From an uncultured Porphyromonadaceae bacterium (lineage in GTDB: Bacteria > Bacteroidota > Bacteroidia > Bacteroidales > Muribaculaceae): DNA of 9,086 nt. Below the pieces are notes generated by a model that did not search any database, had not been told where the DNA came from, and saw only the letters and a list, made by a program, of their open reading frames with translations. Position 1 is the first letter of the stretch; every line of letters begins with the position of its first letter. Both the position numbers and the translations under genes were made by a program. Shown here piece by piece: positions 1 to 7,400 of the stretch. The DNA is taken from the NCBI GenBank assembly GCA_947174735.1, contig CAMWKC010000073.1, positions 1-9,086 on the forward strand, given 5' to 3'.

Positions 1-287
1 CATCAGACGCTGAGGAATTTACTTCAGTATTTACCCAGATGTATGGAACAGCACCTGCCAAATCCTTTCCCATGTATTCTGTCACCGGTTATGATGTAGC
101 CCGTACTTTCATACCCGGAGTGGTTTATAACGGAGGAGACATGAACAGAGGTTTACCGGCTACCATCACTATGCAGGCAGAGATAGAGCCAGTGCGTGTT
201 AATAACTGGGGTGGTTTCTACAATCAGGTTTGTTATCTGTTGCGTTTCACACCGAGCGGTAAAATAGATAGAGAAAGACTGAAATGA
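1..287 (+). CDS. C-terminal fragment of a LysM/periplasmic-binding-like protein (5'-truncated by window edge)
   Basis: The reading frame is open from the first complete codon (base 3) to the TGA at 285-287. It gives 94 residues with no internal stop, and the true start lies outside the window. The visible part contains a GYDVARTFIPG segment and a VNNWGGFYNQVCYLLRF segment followed by TPSGKI. This pattern resembles the last strands of the type I periplasmic-binding-like domain that ends Bacteroidales LysM-containing proteins, often labelled amino-acid ABC transporter substrate-binding proteins. That match is from memory of the family, and the LysM repeats themselves would lie upstream and are not visible. 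The stop overlaps the start of the next gene by 4 bp (ATGA), so the two are probably translationally coupled. No function beyond a likely periplasmic or cell-wall location can be claimed. It could also be another substrate-binding-like protein without LysM. Confidence 0.6.
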   Translation, partial: SDAEEFTSVFTQMYGTAPAKSFPMYSVTGYDVARTFIPGVVYNGGDMNRGLPATITMQAEIEPVRVNNWGGFYNQVCYLLRFTPSGKIDRERLK

Positions 288-985
288 GCCGATTGGTCTA
301 TAAGATACTTGTCTTTCTTCTCATGTCTGTGATGTGGGAAACAGATGTTGTAGGACAAACTCACTATGATTCGAATGTCGCTTTCGGTATTAAGGGAGGT
401 GCAGGGGTATCAAGAGTGTTTTTTAATCCTTCAGTAAGGCAAAAACTTAAAACTGGCGGTACTGCCGGAGTGACTTTCAGATATATAGAAGAGAAATATT
501 TTGGTCTTATAGCTGAATGTCTTTGGACTCAGAGAGGTTGGAAAGAAAACTTTGAAAAATTTCAAAAATTACCTTATCGGTATGAACGTACCCTTAATTA
601 TATACAGATACCGGTATTGGCTCATATATACTTCGGACGTCGCGGACGTTTCTTTTTTAATGCAGGACCAGAGGTAGGAATATTCATAGGAGAGAGTTCA
701 AAGTCGAATTTCGACCCGTGGCATACAGAGGATCTTCCTGATTTTCCAAATCGTAACCGTACCAACTCGCAGATGACGATGAAAGCAAGTCAGAAATTTG
801 ATTATGGTATATCTGCCGGACTGGGAGGAGAATTTAACCTAAACCGTATTCAATCGATATGTATAGAGGCACGTTTTTATTTTGGTCTGGGAAATATCTT
901 TCCATCAGCTCGAGCGGACGTTTTCAGTGCATCTAACAGTATGTCGGTTATGCTTACAGCAGGATATTGGTTTAGAATAAAGTGA
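284..985 (+). CDS. Outer-membrane beta-barrel protein, PorT-like family
   Basis: This is a complete 233-residue protein. It begins with a signal peptide: basic residues, a hydrophobic stretch at about residues 5-17, and probable cleavage near VVG-Q at residues 22-25. The mature part has the alternating hydrophobic/aromatic pattern of a small barrel. FGIKGGAGVS (34-43) is a typical first strand, LNYIQIPVLAHIYF (104-117) is the conserved strand that marks the PorT/OMP_b-brl_2 type, FFFNAGPEVGIFIG (123-136) follows, and the protein ends in a strand with a penultimate-region aromatic (GYWFRIK). The length suits an 8- to 10-strand barrel. Its ATG lies within the end of the upstream gene (ATGA overlap), which fixes the start and implies co-expression. 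Family assignment is fairly secure. The specific role is unknown: PorT itself works in type IX secretion in Porphyromonas, but most members of this broad family have no assigned function. Confidence 0.8.
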   Translation: MSRLVYKILVFLLMSVMWETDVVGQTHYDSNVAFGIKGGAGVSRVFFNPSVRQKLKTGGTAGVTFRYIEEKYFGLIAECLWTQRGWKENFEKFQKLPYRYERTLNYIQIPVLAHIYFGRRGRFFFNAGPEVGIFIGESSKSNFDPWHTEDLPDFPNRNRTNSQMTMKASQKFDYGISAGLGGEFNLNRIQSICIEARFYFGLGNIFPSARADVFSASNSMSVMLTAGYWFRIK

Positions 986-1000
986 TTTTATAATTTCATG

Positions 1001-1037
1001 TTAAGCCGGTTATATCATAGCGATATAACCGGCTTAA
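1001..1037. terminator. Perfect 16-bp hairpin between converging genes, probable bidirectional terminator
   Basis: The arms 1001-1016 and 1022-1037 are exact reverse complements around a 5-nt loop (1017-1021). The hairpin starts 15 nt after the stop of the plus-strand barrel gene and 61 nt after the stop of the converging cdsA, so it could stop transcription from both sides. There is no clean T-run on either side, only a short TATCTTT after it on the plus strand, so the intrinsic-terminator call rests mainly on stem strength and position. Confidence 0.65.
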
Positions 1038-1098
1038 TATCTTTGAATTAAAGAATAAAATTGCTATAAACCAGCTTGAAATATAAATTGAGCAATGC

Positions 1099-1902
1099 TT
1101 AAAGCAAGTGAAAGAATATATAAGCTGCCGGCATCACAAACAGAAGTGAATCGATACGGTCAAGTATACCGCCATGACCGGGTATAAGATTGCCTGAGTC
1201 TTTAATGTGAAGACTACGTTTCAGTAAAGACTCAAACAAGTCTCCCCATGTTGAAAATACAGTTACAAGTGCTGCAAGGAAAAGCCAAAGGGGCATATAG
1301 GAAGGCATATCAAAAGCTCCGGGACAGCTTAGACATAGAATGACAGCAAGAATAAAGTTGAAGCAGAGGCCACCAAAGAATCCCTCCCATGATTTGTTCG
1401 GAGAGATACGCTCGAAGAGTTTACGCCGTCCGATAGCACTGCATACCAGAAAAGCTCCGGTATCATTAAGCCAAATGAATATAAAGAGCAGAAGAACAAT
1501 CATAGAACTTCCGGTAAAATCAGATAGCAGCACCATAAGGCCAAGAGGTAATCCTAAATAAATCTGAGCCATAAGAGAGCGACAGACATCAATCAGAGGT
1601 GTTTCTGATTTAAGATACAGCTCAGTTACAAAGCGTATCAGGAGTACCGTGACCCACATCATCAAAGCTATAGGATAAATACATAAGCATAGACATAGAG
1701 CACCTATGACATCAAGAACTATAGTAAGAAGACGCTGCACAGACAAAGCGTGATAAAGCTTCTCAAATTCAATCACTCCAAGGATGCAGAATAAGGCAGC
1801 TAATGCCATAACGCCTGGTGTGCCACACAGCATGGCCACAACAATCAAGGCAACATAAACAGCACCGGAGACTGCACGTGTCAGTAGTTTTTTAGTATTC
1901 AT
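1099..1902 (-). CDS. cdsA: Phosphatidate cytidylyltransferase (CDP-diacylglycerol synthase)
   Basis: This enzyme condenses CTP and phosphatidic acid into CDP-diacylglycerol and pyrophosphate, the precursor of all major phospholipids, in the inner membrane. From the ATG at 1902 the protein has 267 residues, the normal family size, with seven or eight hydrophobic segments. The family signature is present at residues 225-251 (S-x-x-KR-x4-KD-x-G through PGHGGILDRID). It is preceded by the conserved WLNDTGAF (144-151) and SPNKSWEG (167-174) motifs and by D221 just before the signature. An upstream in-frame ATG at 1935 would add 11 residues, but it lies in the hairpin at 1920-1959. Family members usually begin in the style of MNTKKLLTRAVSG, so 1902 is preferred. 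It lies 71 bp downstream of lpxA on the same strand and may share its transcript. Nothing is missing from the active-site motifs. Confidence 0.95.
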   Translation of the reverse strand: MNTKKLLTRAVSGAVYVALIVVAMLCGTPGVMALAALFCILGVIEFEKLYHALSVQRLLTIVLDVIGALCLCLCIYPIALMMWVTVLLIRFVTELYLKSETPLIDVCRSLMAQIYLGLPLGLMVLLSDFTGSSMIVLLLFIFIWLNDTGAFLVCSAIGRRKLFERISPNKSWEGFFGGLCFNFILAVILCLSCPGAFDMPSYMPLWLFLAALVTVFSTWGDLFESLLKRSLHIKDSGNLIPGHGGILDRIDSLLFVMPAAYIFFHLL

Positions 1903-1919
1903 AATAACTTTAAAGTAGA

Positions 1920-1959
1920 CTACAGCCGGTTCCAACTTCTATAGTGAAACCGGCTGTAG
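1920..1959 (-). terminator. Hairpin in the lpxA-cdsA gap (terminator or mRNA processing/attenuation site)
   Basis: Arms 1920-1931 and 1948-1959 form 12 perfect base pairs around a 16-nt loop. On the minus strand the hairpin begins about 14 nt after the lpxA stop and ends 17 nt before the cdsA ATG. The downstream minus-strand sequence is T-rich in places but has no uninterrupted T-run, so read-through into cdsA is plausible. The stem core (GCCGGTT) is the same as in the hairpin at 1001-1037. If it terminates, cdsA needs its own promoter, and I see no convincing one in the short remaining gap. Confidence 0.5.
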
Positions 1960-1973
1960 GTGTATATACTAAA

Positions 1974-2771
1974 TCAATCAAACAGATCCTGCTTGACAGC
2001 CGCAAGCTTGAGATTATGCTTACGTATGAAGTCAAGTACCTGATCACGTTCGTTAGAATAGGGTATATCTATTTCTATACGTCGCAGAGCGTTAAATACA
2101 GAAGTATTGCTTTGGTATATGTGTCGATAACATTGAGCTATATCTTCGATGAGCTGTTCTGACTTTTTTGCCTTGCGCATTACGAAGGCATTGACCCCCG
2201 AATAGGTAATAGGATTATGAGCCATAATGCAGAATGGAGGTACATTACCGTTAACACGTGTACCACCCTTGATGAGTACCCACTCGCCTATATTGAAGCC
2301 TTGGTGAACGAGAGCGTTTGAGGAGAGTATTGAATAGTCACCTATACGGACATCGCCAGCTATCTTGACAGCATTTCCCAACACACAATAGTTGCCTATG
2401 ACTGAATCATGACCTATGTGTGTCTGAGCCATAATGAAAGAATTATTACCGATAGAAGTTTCACCATCTTTATATATACTTCGGTTGATAATCACATGTT
2501 CGCGAATGACGGTTTTGTTACCGATACGAACAAAGCTATCACATCCCTTCCATCTGAAATCCTGTGGAGAAGCAGAAATAACCGCTCCTTCATAGATGAC
2601 GTTGTCATGTCCGATACGGGCACCTGAAAGAATACTGGCATGTGCACGTACGATGGTGTTATCGCCAATTTCGACATTGGCGTCAATGTAAGCAAACGGA
2701 TGTATCTGTACATTATTGCCGAGACGAGCTTCAGGATGCACAAAAGCCTGCGGACTGATTATAGCTGCCAT
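1974..2771 (-). CDS. lpxA: Acyl-[ACP]--UDP-N-acetylglucosamine O-acyltransferase
   Basis: LpxA catalyses the first step of lipid A synthesis, moving an R-3-hydroxyacyl chain from ACP to the 3-OH of UDP-GlcNAc in the cytoplasm. It acts as a trimer. The 265-residue protein begins with left-handed beta-helix hexapeptide repeats (about residues 4-185, for example NVEIGDN, GARIGHD, VRIGDYS). It ends with the helical domain typical of LpxA (about 190-262), beginning YSGVNAFVMRK. By hand alignment with E. coli LpxA, H121-D122 in THIGHD match catalytic H125-D126, H156 matches H160, and G169 matches G173, the glycine at the end of the acyl-chain ruler. A glycine there is compatible with a long acyl chain, which is inference. 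The start at 2771 gives the normal N-terminus. Its neighbours are unusual: the RND operon ends upstream and cdsA follows, with no lpxD, lpxC-fabZ or fabZ in view. A second copy elsewhere in the genome is possible. Confidence 0.92.
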   Translation of the reverse strand: MAAIISPQAFVHPEARLGNNVQIHPFAYIDANVEIGDNTIVRAHASILSGARIGHDNVIYEGAVISASPQDFRWKGCDSFVRIGNKTVIREHVIINRSIYKDGETSIGNNSFIMAQTHIGHDSVIGNYCVLGNAVKIAGDVRIGDYSILSSNALVHQGFNIGEWVLIKGGTRVNGNVPPFCIMAHNPITYSGVNAFVMRKAKKSEQLIEDIAQCYRHIYQSNTSVFNALRRIEIDIPYSNERDQVLDFIRKHNLKLAAVKQDLFD

Positions 2772-2806
2772 GATAATAGAAGTATTATGAGGTCAAAGAA
2801 TAATTC

Positions 2807-2814
2807 CAAAATTA
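2807..2814 (-). promoter_or_regulatory. Candidate Bacteroidetes -7 promoter box for lpxA
   Basis: On the minus strand this reads TAATTTTG, an exact match to the Bacteroidetes -7 consensus TAnnTTTG. It lies 35 bp upstream of the lpxA ATG in a very AT-rich stretch. A near-match with one extra spacer base (TATTCTTTG, 2794-2802) lies closer to the gene. I cannot find a good TTTG -33 box at the expected distance. In such AT-rich DNA a match of this length can occur by chance, so this is only a candidate. Confidence 0.35.
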
Positions 2815-2891
2815 AGAAAAATAATTTAAAACTTAGTAAAAAGATAAAAACTTTTTAGAAATCTATATTGTCGCAAAACTCTAAAATATTA

Positions 2892-2937
2892 TCCCCCACC
2901 TTCCGCTACTTTTGATTTAGTACAGAGAGGTGGGGGA
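2892..2937 (-). terminator. Probable terminator of the RND efflux operon
   Basis: A GC-rich stem is formed by 2892-2901 and 2928-2937 (10 perfect pairs, including five consecutive G-C pairs) around a 26-nt loop. On the minus strand it begins 40 nt after the stop of the outer-membrane factor gene. It is followed by a T-rich stretch (TATTTTAGAGTTTTG) rather than a clean T-run. It separates the efflux operon from the lpxA promoter region. The remaining bases of this 206-bp gap (2772-2891) are AT-rich and hold no recognisable gene. Confidence 0.6.
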
Positions 2938-2977
2938 ATTTAAGATGCGATAAATCGGTTGTGAGCCTTACAGAACG

Positions 2978-4357
2978 TTAACGTCCGCCACCAACTGCTT
3001 GATATATAGATATAAGAGCTGTTGCTTTATCATGCCAGCAAGTCAGGCTTGCGAGTTGGGCATTCAGTAGGTTGGAACGAGCAGTCAGTACCTCAAGATA
3101 GGTAGTGCTCTGGTTGAGTGTAAGAAGTTCCTGAGTGTATTCAACCGATTTTTCCAGTTGATCAATCTGTTTAAGTATATATTCGCGTTTCTCAGCATTC
3201 TTATTATAGGCTGTCAAAGCGTCACTAACCTGTCCTGCTGCAGAAAGCACTGTATATTCAAATGAATTAAGTGCCTGTTGCTGTTGCGCTTTAGCAGCTT
3301 CAAGAGTTGCTATATTCTGGCCACGTGAGAATATAGGAGCTGTCAATGAACCGGCAAGCTGTATGAACCATTTACCAGGATTTGTAATCATACCTCCTAC
3401 AAGATTAGTGAATCCGCCTTGAGGTGCGATTACTATGCTTGGATAAAAGGCTGCTCGGGCACTGTTTGTTGAATAGTATGCAGCTGCCAGACTGCGTTCA
3501 CTTGCTCTAACATCAGGACGACAGGCAAGATATGAAAGAGGAATACCTTCAACAAGCTGAACAGGAATGTCAAAATTCAGATTAGAAGTTACCTCCCATG
3601 TCTGAGGATATGAATTCAGCAGAAGCGAAAGAGTATTTTGTGTGGAAGTAATTGACTTCTCAAGCTCCGGAATATTAGCCATAATACTGTAATAATTGGC
3701 TCGGCTCTGCACTACTGCTGCTTCGTTAACCATAGCAGCTTGTTTCATGAGAACCATAGACTCAACCTGTTCCTTCCAGATATCAGCTGTACGGCGTGTA
3801 AGATCGAGCTGCTGATTAAGCCATACAAGAGTGTAGTAGGTAGAAGCTACACCACATACAATCTGTGACTGTACAGCCTGCCGATAAGCTTCAGCTTGTT
3901 CGACAGACACCTTTGCGCCGCGTTTACGATTTAGAATCTTTCCGAAAGCATCTATTTCCCAGTTAAGTGCGACCGGTATAGTATAGCTCCAGTTCATGTG
4001 ACTGCCGCCATAACTTGAAGTACCGACATTCGGACTTATAGCCAGTGAAGGAAAATAACTGAGTTTTGCACCTTTGAGCTGAGCCCGAGCGATATCAATG
4101 TTAAGCCGGGCATTCTCAAGATCAGTATTATTAGCCAGGGCTAATGAAATGAGGTCTTGCAGTTTCGGGTCTGTAAAGACATCACGCCAGCTGAGATAAG
4201 GCAGTGCGGTAGAATCAACTTCTGCTCTGAGAGCAGAACCATAATCAGCTACAATAGCGGAGTCGTCAGTGGGAAGCTCATACTTCTTGTAGATGTTACA
4301 GCTCGCCATGGATAGGGTGAGCATACTACAAAGAAATATTTTAGAGGTATTATTCAT
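2978..4357 (-). CDS. Outer-membrane factor lipoprotein of RND efflux system (NodT/OprM/TolC family)
   Basis: This gene supplies the outer-membrane duct of the tripartite pump, a trimeric barrel with a long periplasmic alpha-helical tunnel. The protein has 459 residues, normal for the OprM/NodT group. A lipoprotein signal ends at C20 (SMASC; Met at -3 is acceptable but not the commonest residue). It is followed by an NIYKKYELP stretch that corresponds to the usual start of this family. Two outer-membrane efflux domains (about 64-250 and 272-455) carry recognisable landmarks: WEIDAFGK (133-140), RPDVRASE (280-287), ARAAFYPSI (300-308) and PIFSRGQN (341-348). The C-terminus is the typical AVGGGR. 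It is the last gene of the operon, 85 bp downstream of the transporter gene, with a hairpin in that gap that may lower its expression relative to the pump. The substrate cannot be predicted. Confidence 0.93.
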   Translation of the reverse strand: MNNTSKIFLCSMLTLSMASCNIYKKYELPTDDSAIVADYGSALRAEVDSTALPYLSWRDVFTDPKLQDLISLALANNTDLENARLNIDIARAQLKGAKLSYFPSLAISPNVGTSSYGGSHMNWSYTIPVALNWEIDAFGKILNRKRGAKVSVEQAEAYRQAVQSQIVCGVASTYYTLVWLNQQLDLTRRTADIWKEQVESMVLMKQAAMVNEAAVVQSRANYYSIMANIPELEKSITSTQNTLSLLLNSYPQTWEVTSNLNFDIPVQLVEGIPLSYLACRPDVRASERSLAAAYYSTNSARAAFYPSIVIAPQGGFTNLVGGMITNPGKWFIQLAGSLTAPIFSRGQNIATLEAAKAQQQQALNSFEYTVLSAAGQVSDALTAYNKNAEKREYILKQIDQLEKSVEYTQELLTLNQSTTYLEVLTARSNLLNAQLASLTCWHDKATALISIYQAVGGGR

Positions 4358-4384
4358 TGTAAAACTGTATGTAAAGTTAGGTGG

Positions 4385-4424
4385 TGCGGGCCGTTATTGA
4401 GCAATGGGCTAAAAACGGCCCGCA
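4385..4424 (-). terminator. Intra-operon hairpin between RND transporter and outer-membrane factor genes
   Basis: Arms 4385-4395 and 4414-4424 are 11 perfect, mostly G-C pairs. The 18-nt loop contains a second small palindrome (attgagcaat, 4396-4405). On the minus strand it starts 18 nt after the transporter stop and ends 27 nt before the next ATG. It lacks a T-run directly after the stem. It may therefore act as an attenuator or a processing/stability element rather than a full terminator. Confidence 0.5.
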
Positions 4425-4442
4425 GAAATAGAAAAAGGAGTT

Positions 4443-7400
4443 TTATTCTGTAGCTCCGCTATACTGTTCAATCTCTGACGACAGACCGGAGTTATCAGTA
4501 TCAGTCCATTTAAATGGTGAAATCTTCTCCTGAAGGGTCTGGAAAGTGACAAAGAGAGCCGGAACTATAAGAACCTGTAGAATCATACCTATAAGCATAC
4601 CTCCGACAGCACCTGTGCCGAGCGCCTGGTTACCATTTGCACCTGCTCCGTGTGCGAACATCAGAGGAAGCAGACCGATAATCATAGCCAATGAGGTCAT
4701 GAGGATAGGACGCAGACGTGCTATAGCACCCTGCATAGCGGCATTGAAAATAGACATACCGGTCTTACGACGGTCAAGAGCGAACTCAACAATAAGAATA
4801 GCATTCTTAGCGAGCAGACCGATAAGCATGATAAGGGCAATCTGGAGATAAATGTTATTGGCTATATCACGCATCTGTGCGAATATAAATGTGCCCATAA
4901 GACCGAAAGGTACCGAAAGAATAACAGCCCATGGCAAAATATAACTTTCGTACTGTGCGGACAGGATAAGGTAAACGAAAAGGAGTACCAGAATAAATAC
5001 GTAGCCGAGTGAACCGCTGTCGCCGGAAGCCTCTTCACGAGTCATACCGGAATATTCGAATGTGTAACCTGCAGGCAGACTTTCATCAGCCACACGGTTA
5101 ATAGCCTCAATAGCCTGGCCGGAACTGTAACCGGGATTAGGAGTACCTGTCACGGAGATAGAGGTAAACATATTAAAACGGTTAAGAAGGTCGGGACCAT
5201 AGACGCGAGTGAGCTTTACAAAGTTATCTATGGGGGCCATCTCATTGCCATTGCGTACTTTAATCTGTTTTAAGGTCTCGGGAGATACACGGGCTTCAGG
5301 AGAGGCCTGCATCATGACACGATAAAGCTTACCATAAGAGTTAAAGTTTGAGATGTACATACCACCGTAATAACCTTGCAGTGCCGACAGAATGGCATTC
5401 TGTGTCAGTCCAGCCTGTTTAACTTTGGCTACATCTATGTCTACCATATACTGCGGGAAGGTAGGATTAAATGTAGAGTAGGCCATCTGAATTTCAGGCT
5501 GTGCATTGAGCTGAGCAATGAAATTCTGGTAAACTCGATAGAAGTTATCAAGTGAGCCACCGGTTTTATCTTCAAGTTTAACTTCGAAACCGTTGGTAAC
5601 GGAATAACCGGTAATCATAGGAGGCTGGAAGAACATGATATTGGCACCCTTTATCTGCTGCGCCATAGCCATTATCTTACCTAATACGGCTGATGCGCTC
5701 TGATCAGCATGCGGACGTTCATCCCATGGCTTGAGTTTGACAATGAAAGAGCCGTATGTATTGCCTTGTCCGCCGATAAAGCTGAATCCAAGAATAGCTG
5801 TACGTGACTGAACTTCCGGAAGTGTACCTATCATGCTGTCAACCTTAGCCATAATCTCCTGAGTACGCTCCTGTGAAGAAGCTGGCGGCAATGTTACAGC
5901 ACCCATAATGGCACCTGTATCTTCATTAGGTACGAGACCTGTCGGAGTAATACTCATAAGCCATACCAGAATACCGATGGAGGCTGCTACACAACCCATA
6001 GAAATAAGTTTGTGTTTAAGGAAGAATTTAGTAGCTCTTTTATAGACAGCGAGTAGTTTGTTGAAAGCACGGTTAAAGGCGTCGAGGAAGGCCTTTTGGA
6101 ACATTCCAATGAGTGCTAAAATGGCTACTACACAGGCTATTATGCTAAGTACAACATTTTCAAAAGTGTACCAGCCGAGAACCAGAAATACTATGGCTGC
6201 TACTATAAAACAGAAAGTGACAACAGGGGGGAAGTGAAAACGTTTTTTATAAGACTGAACTACAGCCTCACCAGCAGCAGAATATGCTTTGCCGAGACGT
6301 TCTTTGAGATTTTCCTCCTCATTATGCGGCTTCAGGAAAATAGCACATAGAGCCGGAGAGAGAGTAAGAGCATTGACAGCAGACAGACCTATAGCCATGG
6401 CCATGGTAAGACCGAACTGACGATAGAAAATACCTGAGGTGCCACCAAGGAAAGATACCGGAATAAACACAAGCATCATAACCAGAGTGATGGAAATAAG
6501 GGCACCTGCAATCTCACGCATGGCATCAATTGAGGCCTTGCGTGCGGATTTATATCCTTGGTCGAGTTTTGCATGTACGGCTTCCACCACCACTATAGCG
6601 TCATCAACTACAATAGCAATTGCGAGTACAAGAGCAGCTAAGGTAAGCAGATTAAGTGTAAAGCCGAATATGTACAACAGGAAGAAAGTACCGATTAACG
6701 CTACAGGAATAGAGATAATAGGTATCAGAGTCGAACGGAAATCCTGAAGGAAAATAAATACAACAAGGAATACCAGTATAAATGCTTCGATGAGAGTTTT
6801 GACAACCTCATGAATAGAAGCAAAAAGGAAGTCGTTGACATTCATCGTTGTTTCAAGAACAAGGCCCTTTGGAAGCTCTTTGCGTGCCTGATCAAGAAGT
6901 TTTTCAATCCTTTCGATTACAGCAGTTGCGTTTGAACCTGCACTTTGGTAAACTACGAATGCAGAACCGACATAACCATTGAGCTGAGAACCCATTGAGT
7001 AAGTCAGACGTCCGAGCTCTACTTTAGCCACGTCACCGAGACGAAGCACTTCACCATCCGATAAGGCACGTAATATGATATCTTCGAATTCCTTAGCTTG
7101 CGACAGACGGCCTTTGTAGCGCATTATATACTGAAAGGCCTGATCACCTTGTTCTCCGAACTGTCCCGGCGCAGCTTCGATATTCTGTTCGGCCAAAGCC
7201 GCAGTGACATCGGAAGGCATCAGATTGTATTGAGCCATCTTCTTTGGGTCAAGCCATATACGCATTGAATAGTCAGCACCGAATGCAGAGGCATCACCAA
7301 CACCAGTAACACGTTTAACCTGAGGCAGGATATTTATAGTAACATAGTTTTCTATAAACTCCTGACTATAAGTTCCAGTAGGGTCATAGACACCGTTAAC

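Noticed and set aside
1060..1096. Loose inverted repeat attgct...agcaat just downstream of and overlapping the end of cdsA.
   Set aside because: It has only 6-bp arms with a 25-nt loop. The strong hairpin at 1001-1037 better explains termination.
1903..1935. Longer cdsA start at 1935 adding 11 residues.
   Set aside because: That extension lies within the intergenic hairpin, and the family N-terminus begins at the internal ATG at 1902.
2974..2983. Perfect 10-bp palindrome acgttaacgt over the stop codon of the outer-membrane factor gene.
   Set aside because: It consists of the final codons and stop of a family-typical C-terminus. Its length is within chance and no partner structure is seen.
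1087..4406. The 11-mer attgagcaatg occurs at 1087-1097 (spanning the end of cdsA) and at 4396-4406 (loop of the hairpin after the RND gene).
   Set aside because: Several 11-mer repeats are expected by chance in 9 kb, and the flanks do not match.
4546..4851. Open frame of 101 codons on the plus strand opposite the RND gene, and a similar one at 6439-6747.
   Set aside because: Both are antisense to a well-conserved transporter and their translations have low-complexity, Arg/Ile/Ser/Ala-rich composition with no recognisable domain. They are shadows of the real gene.
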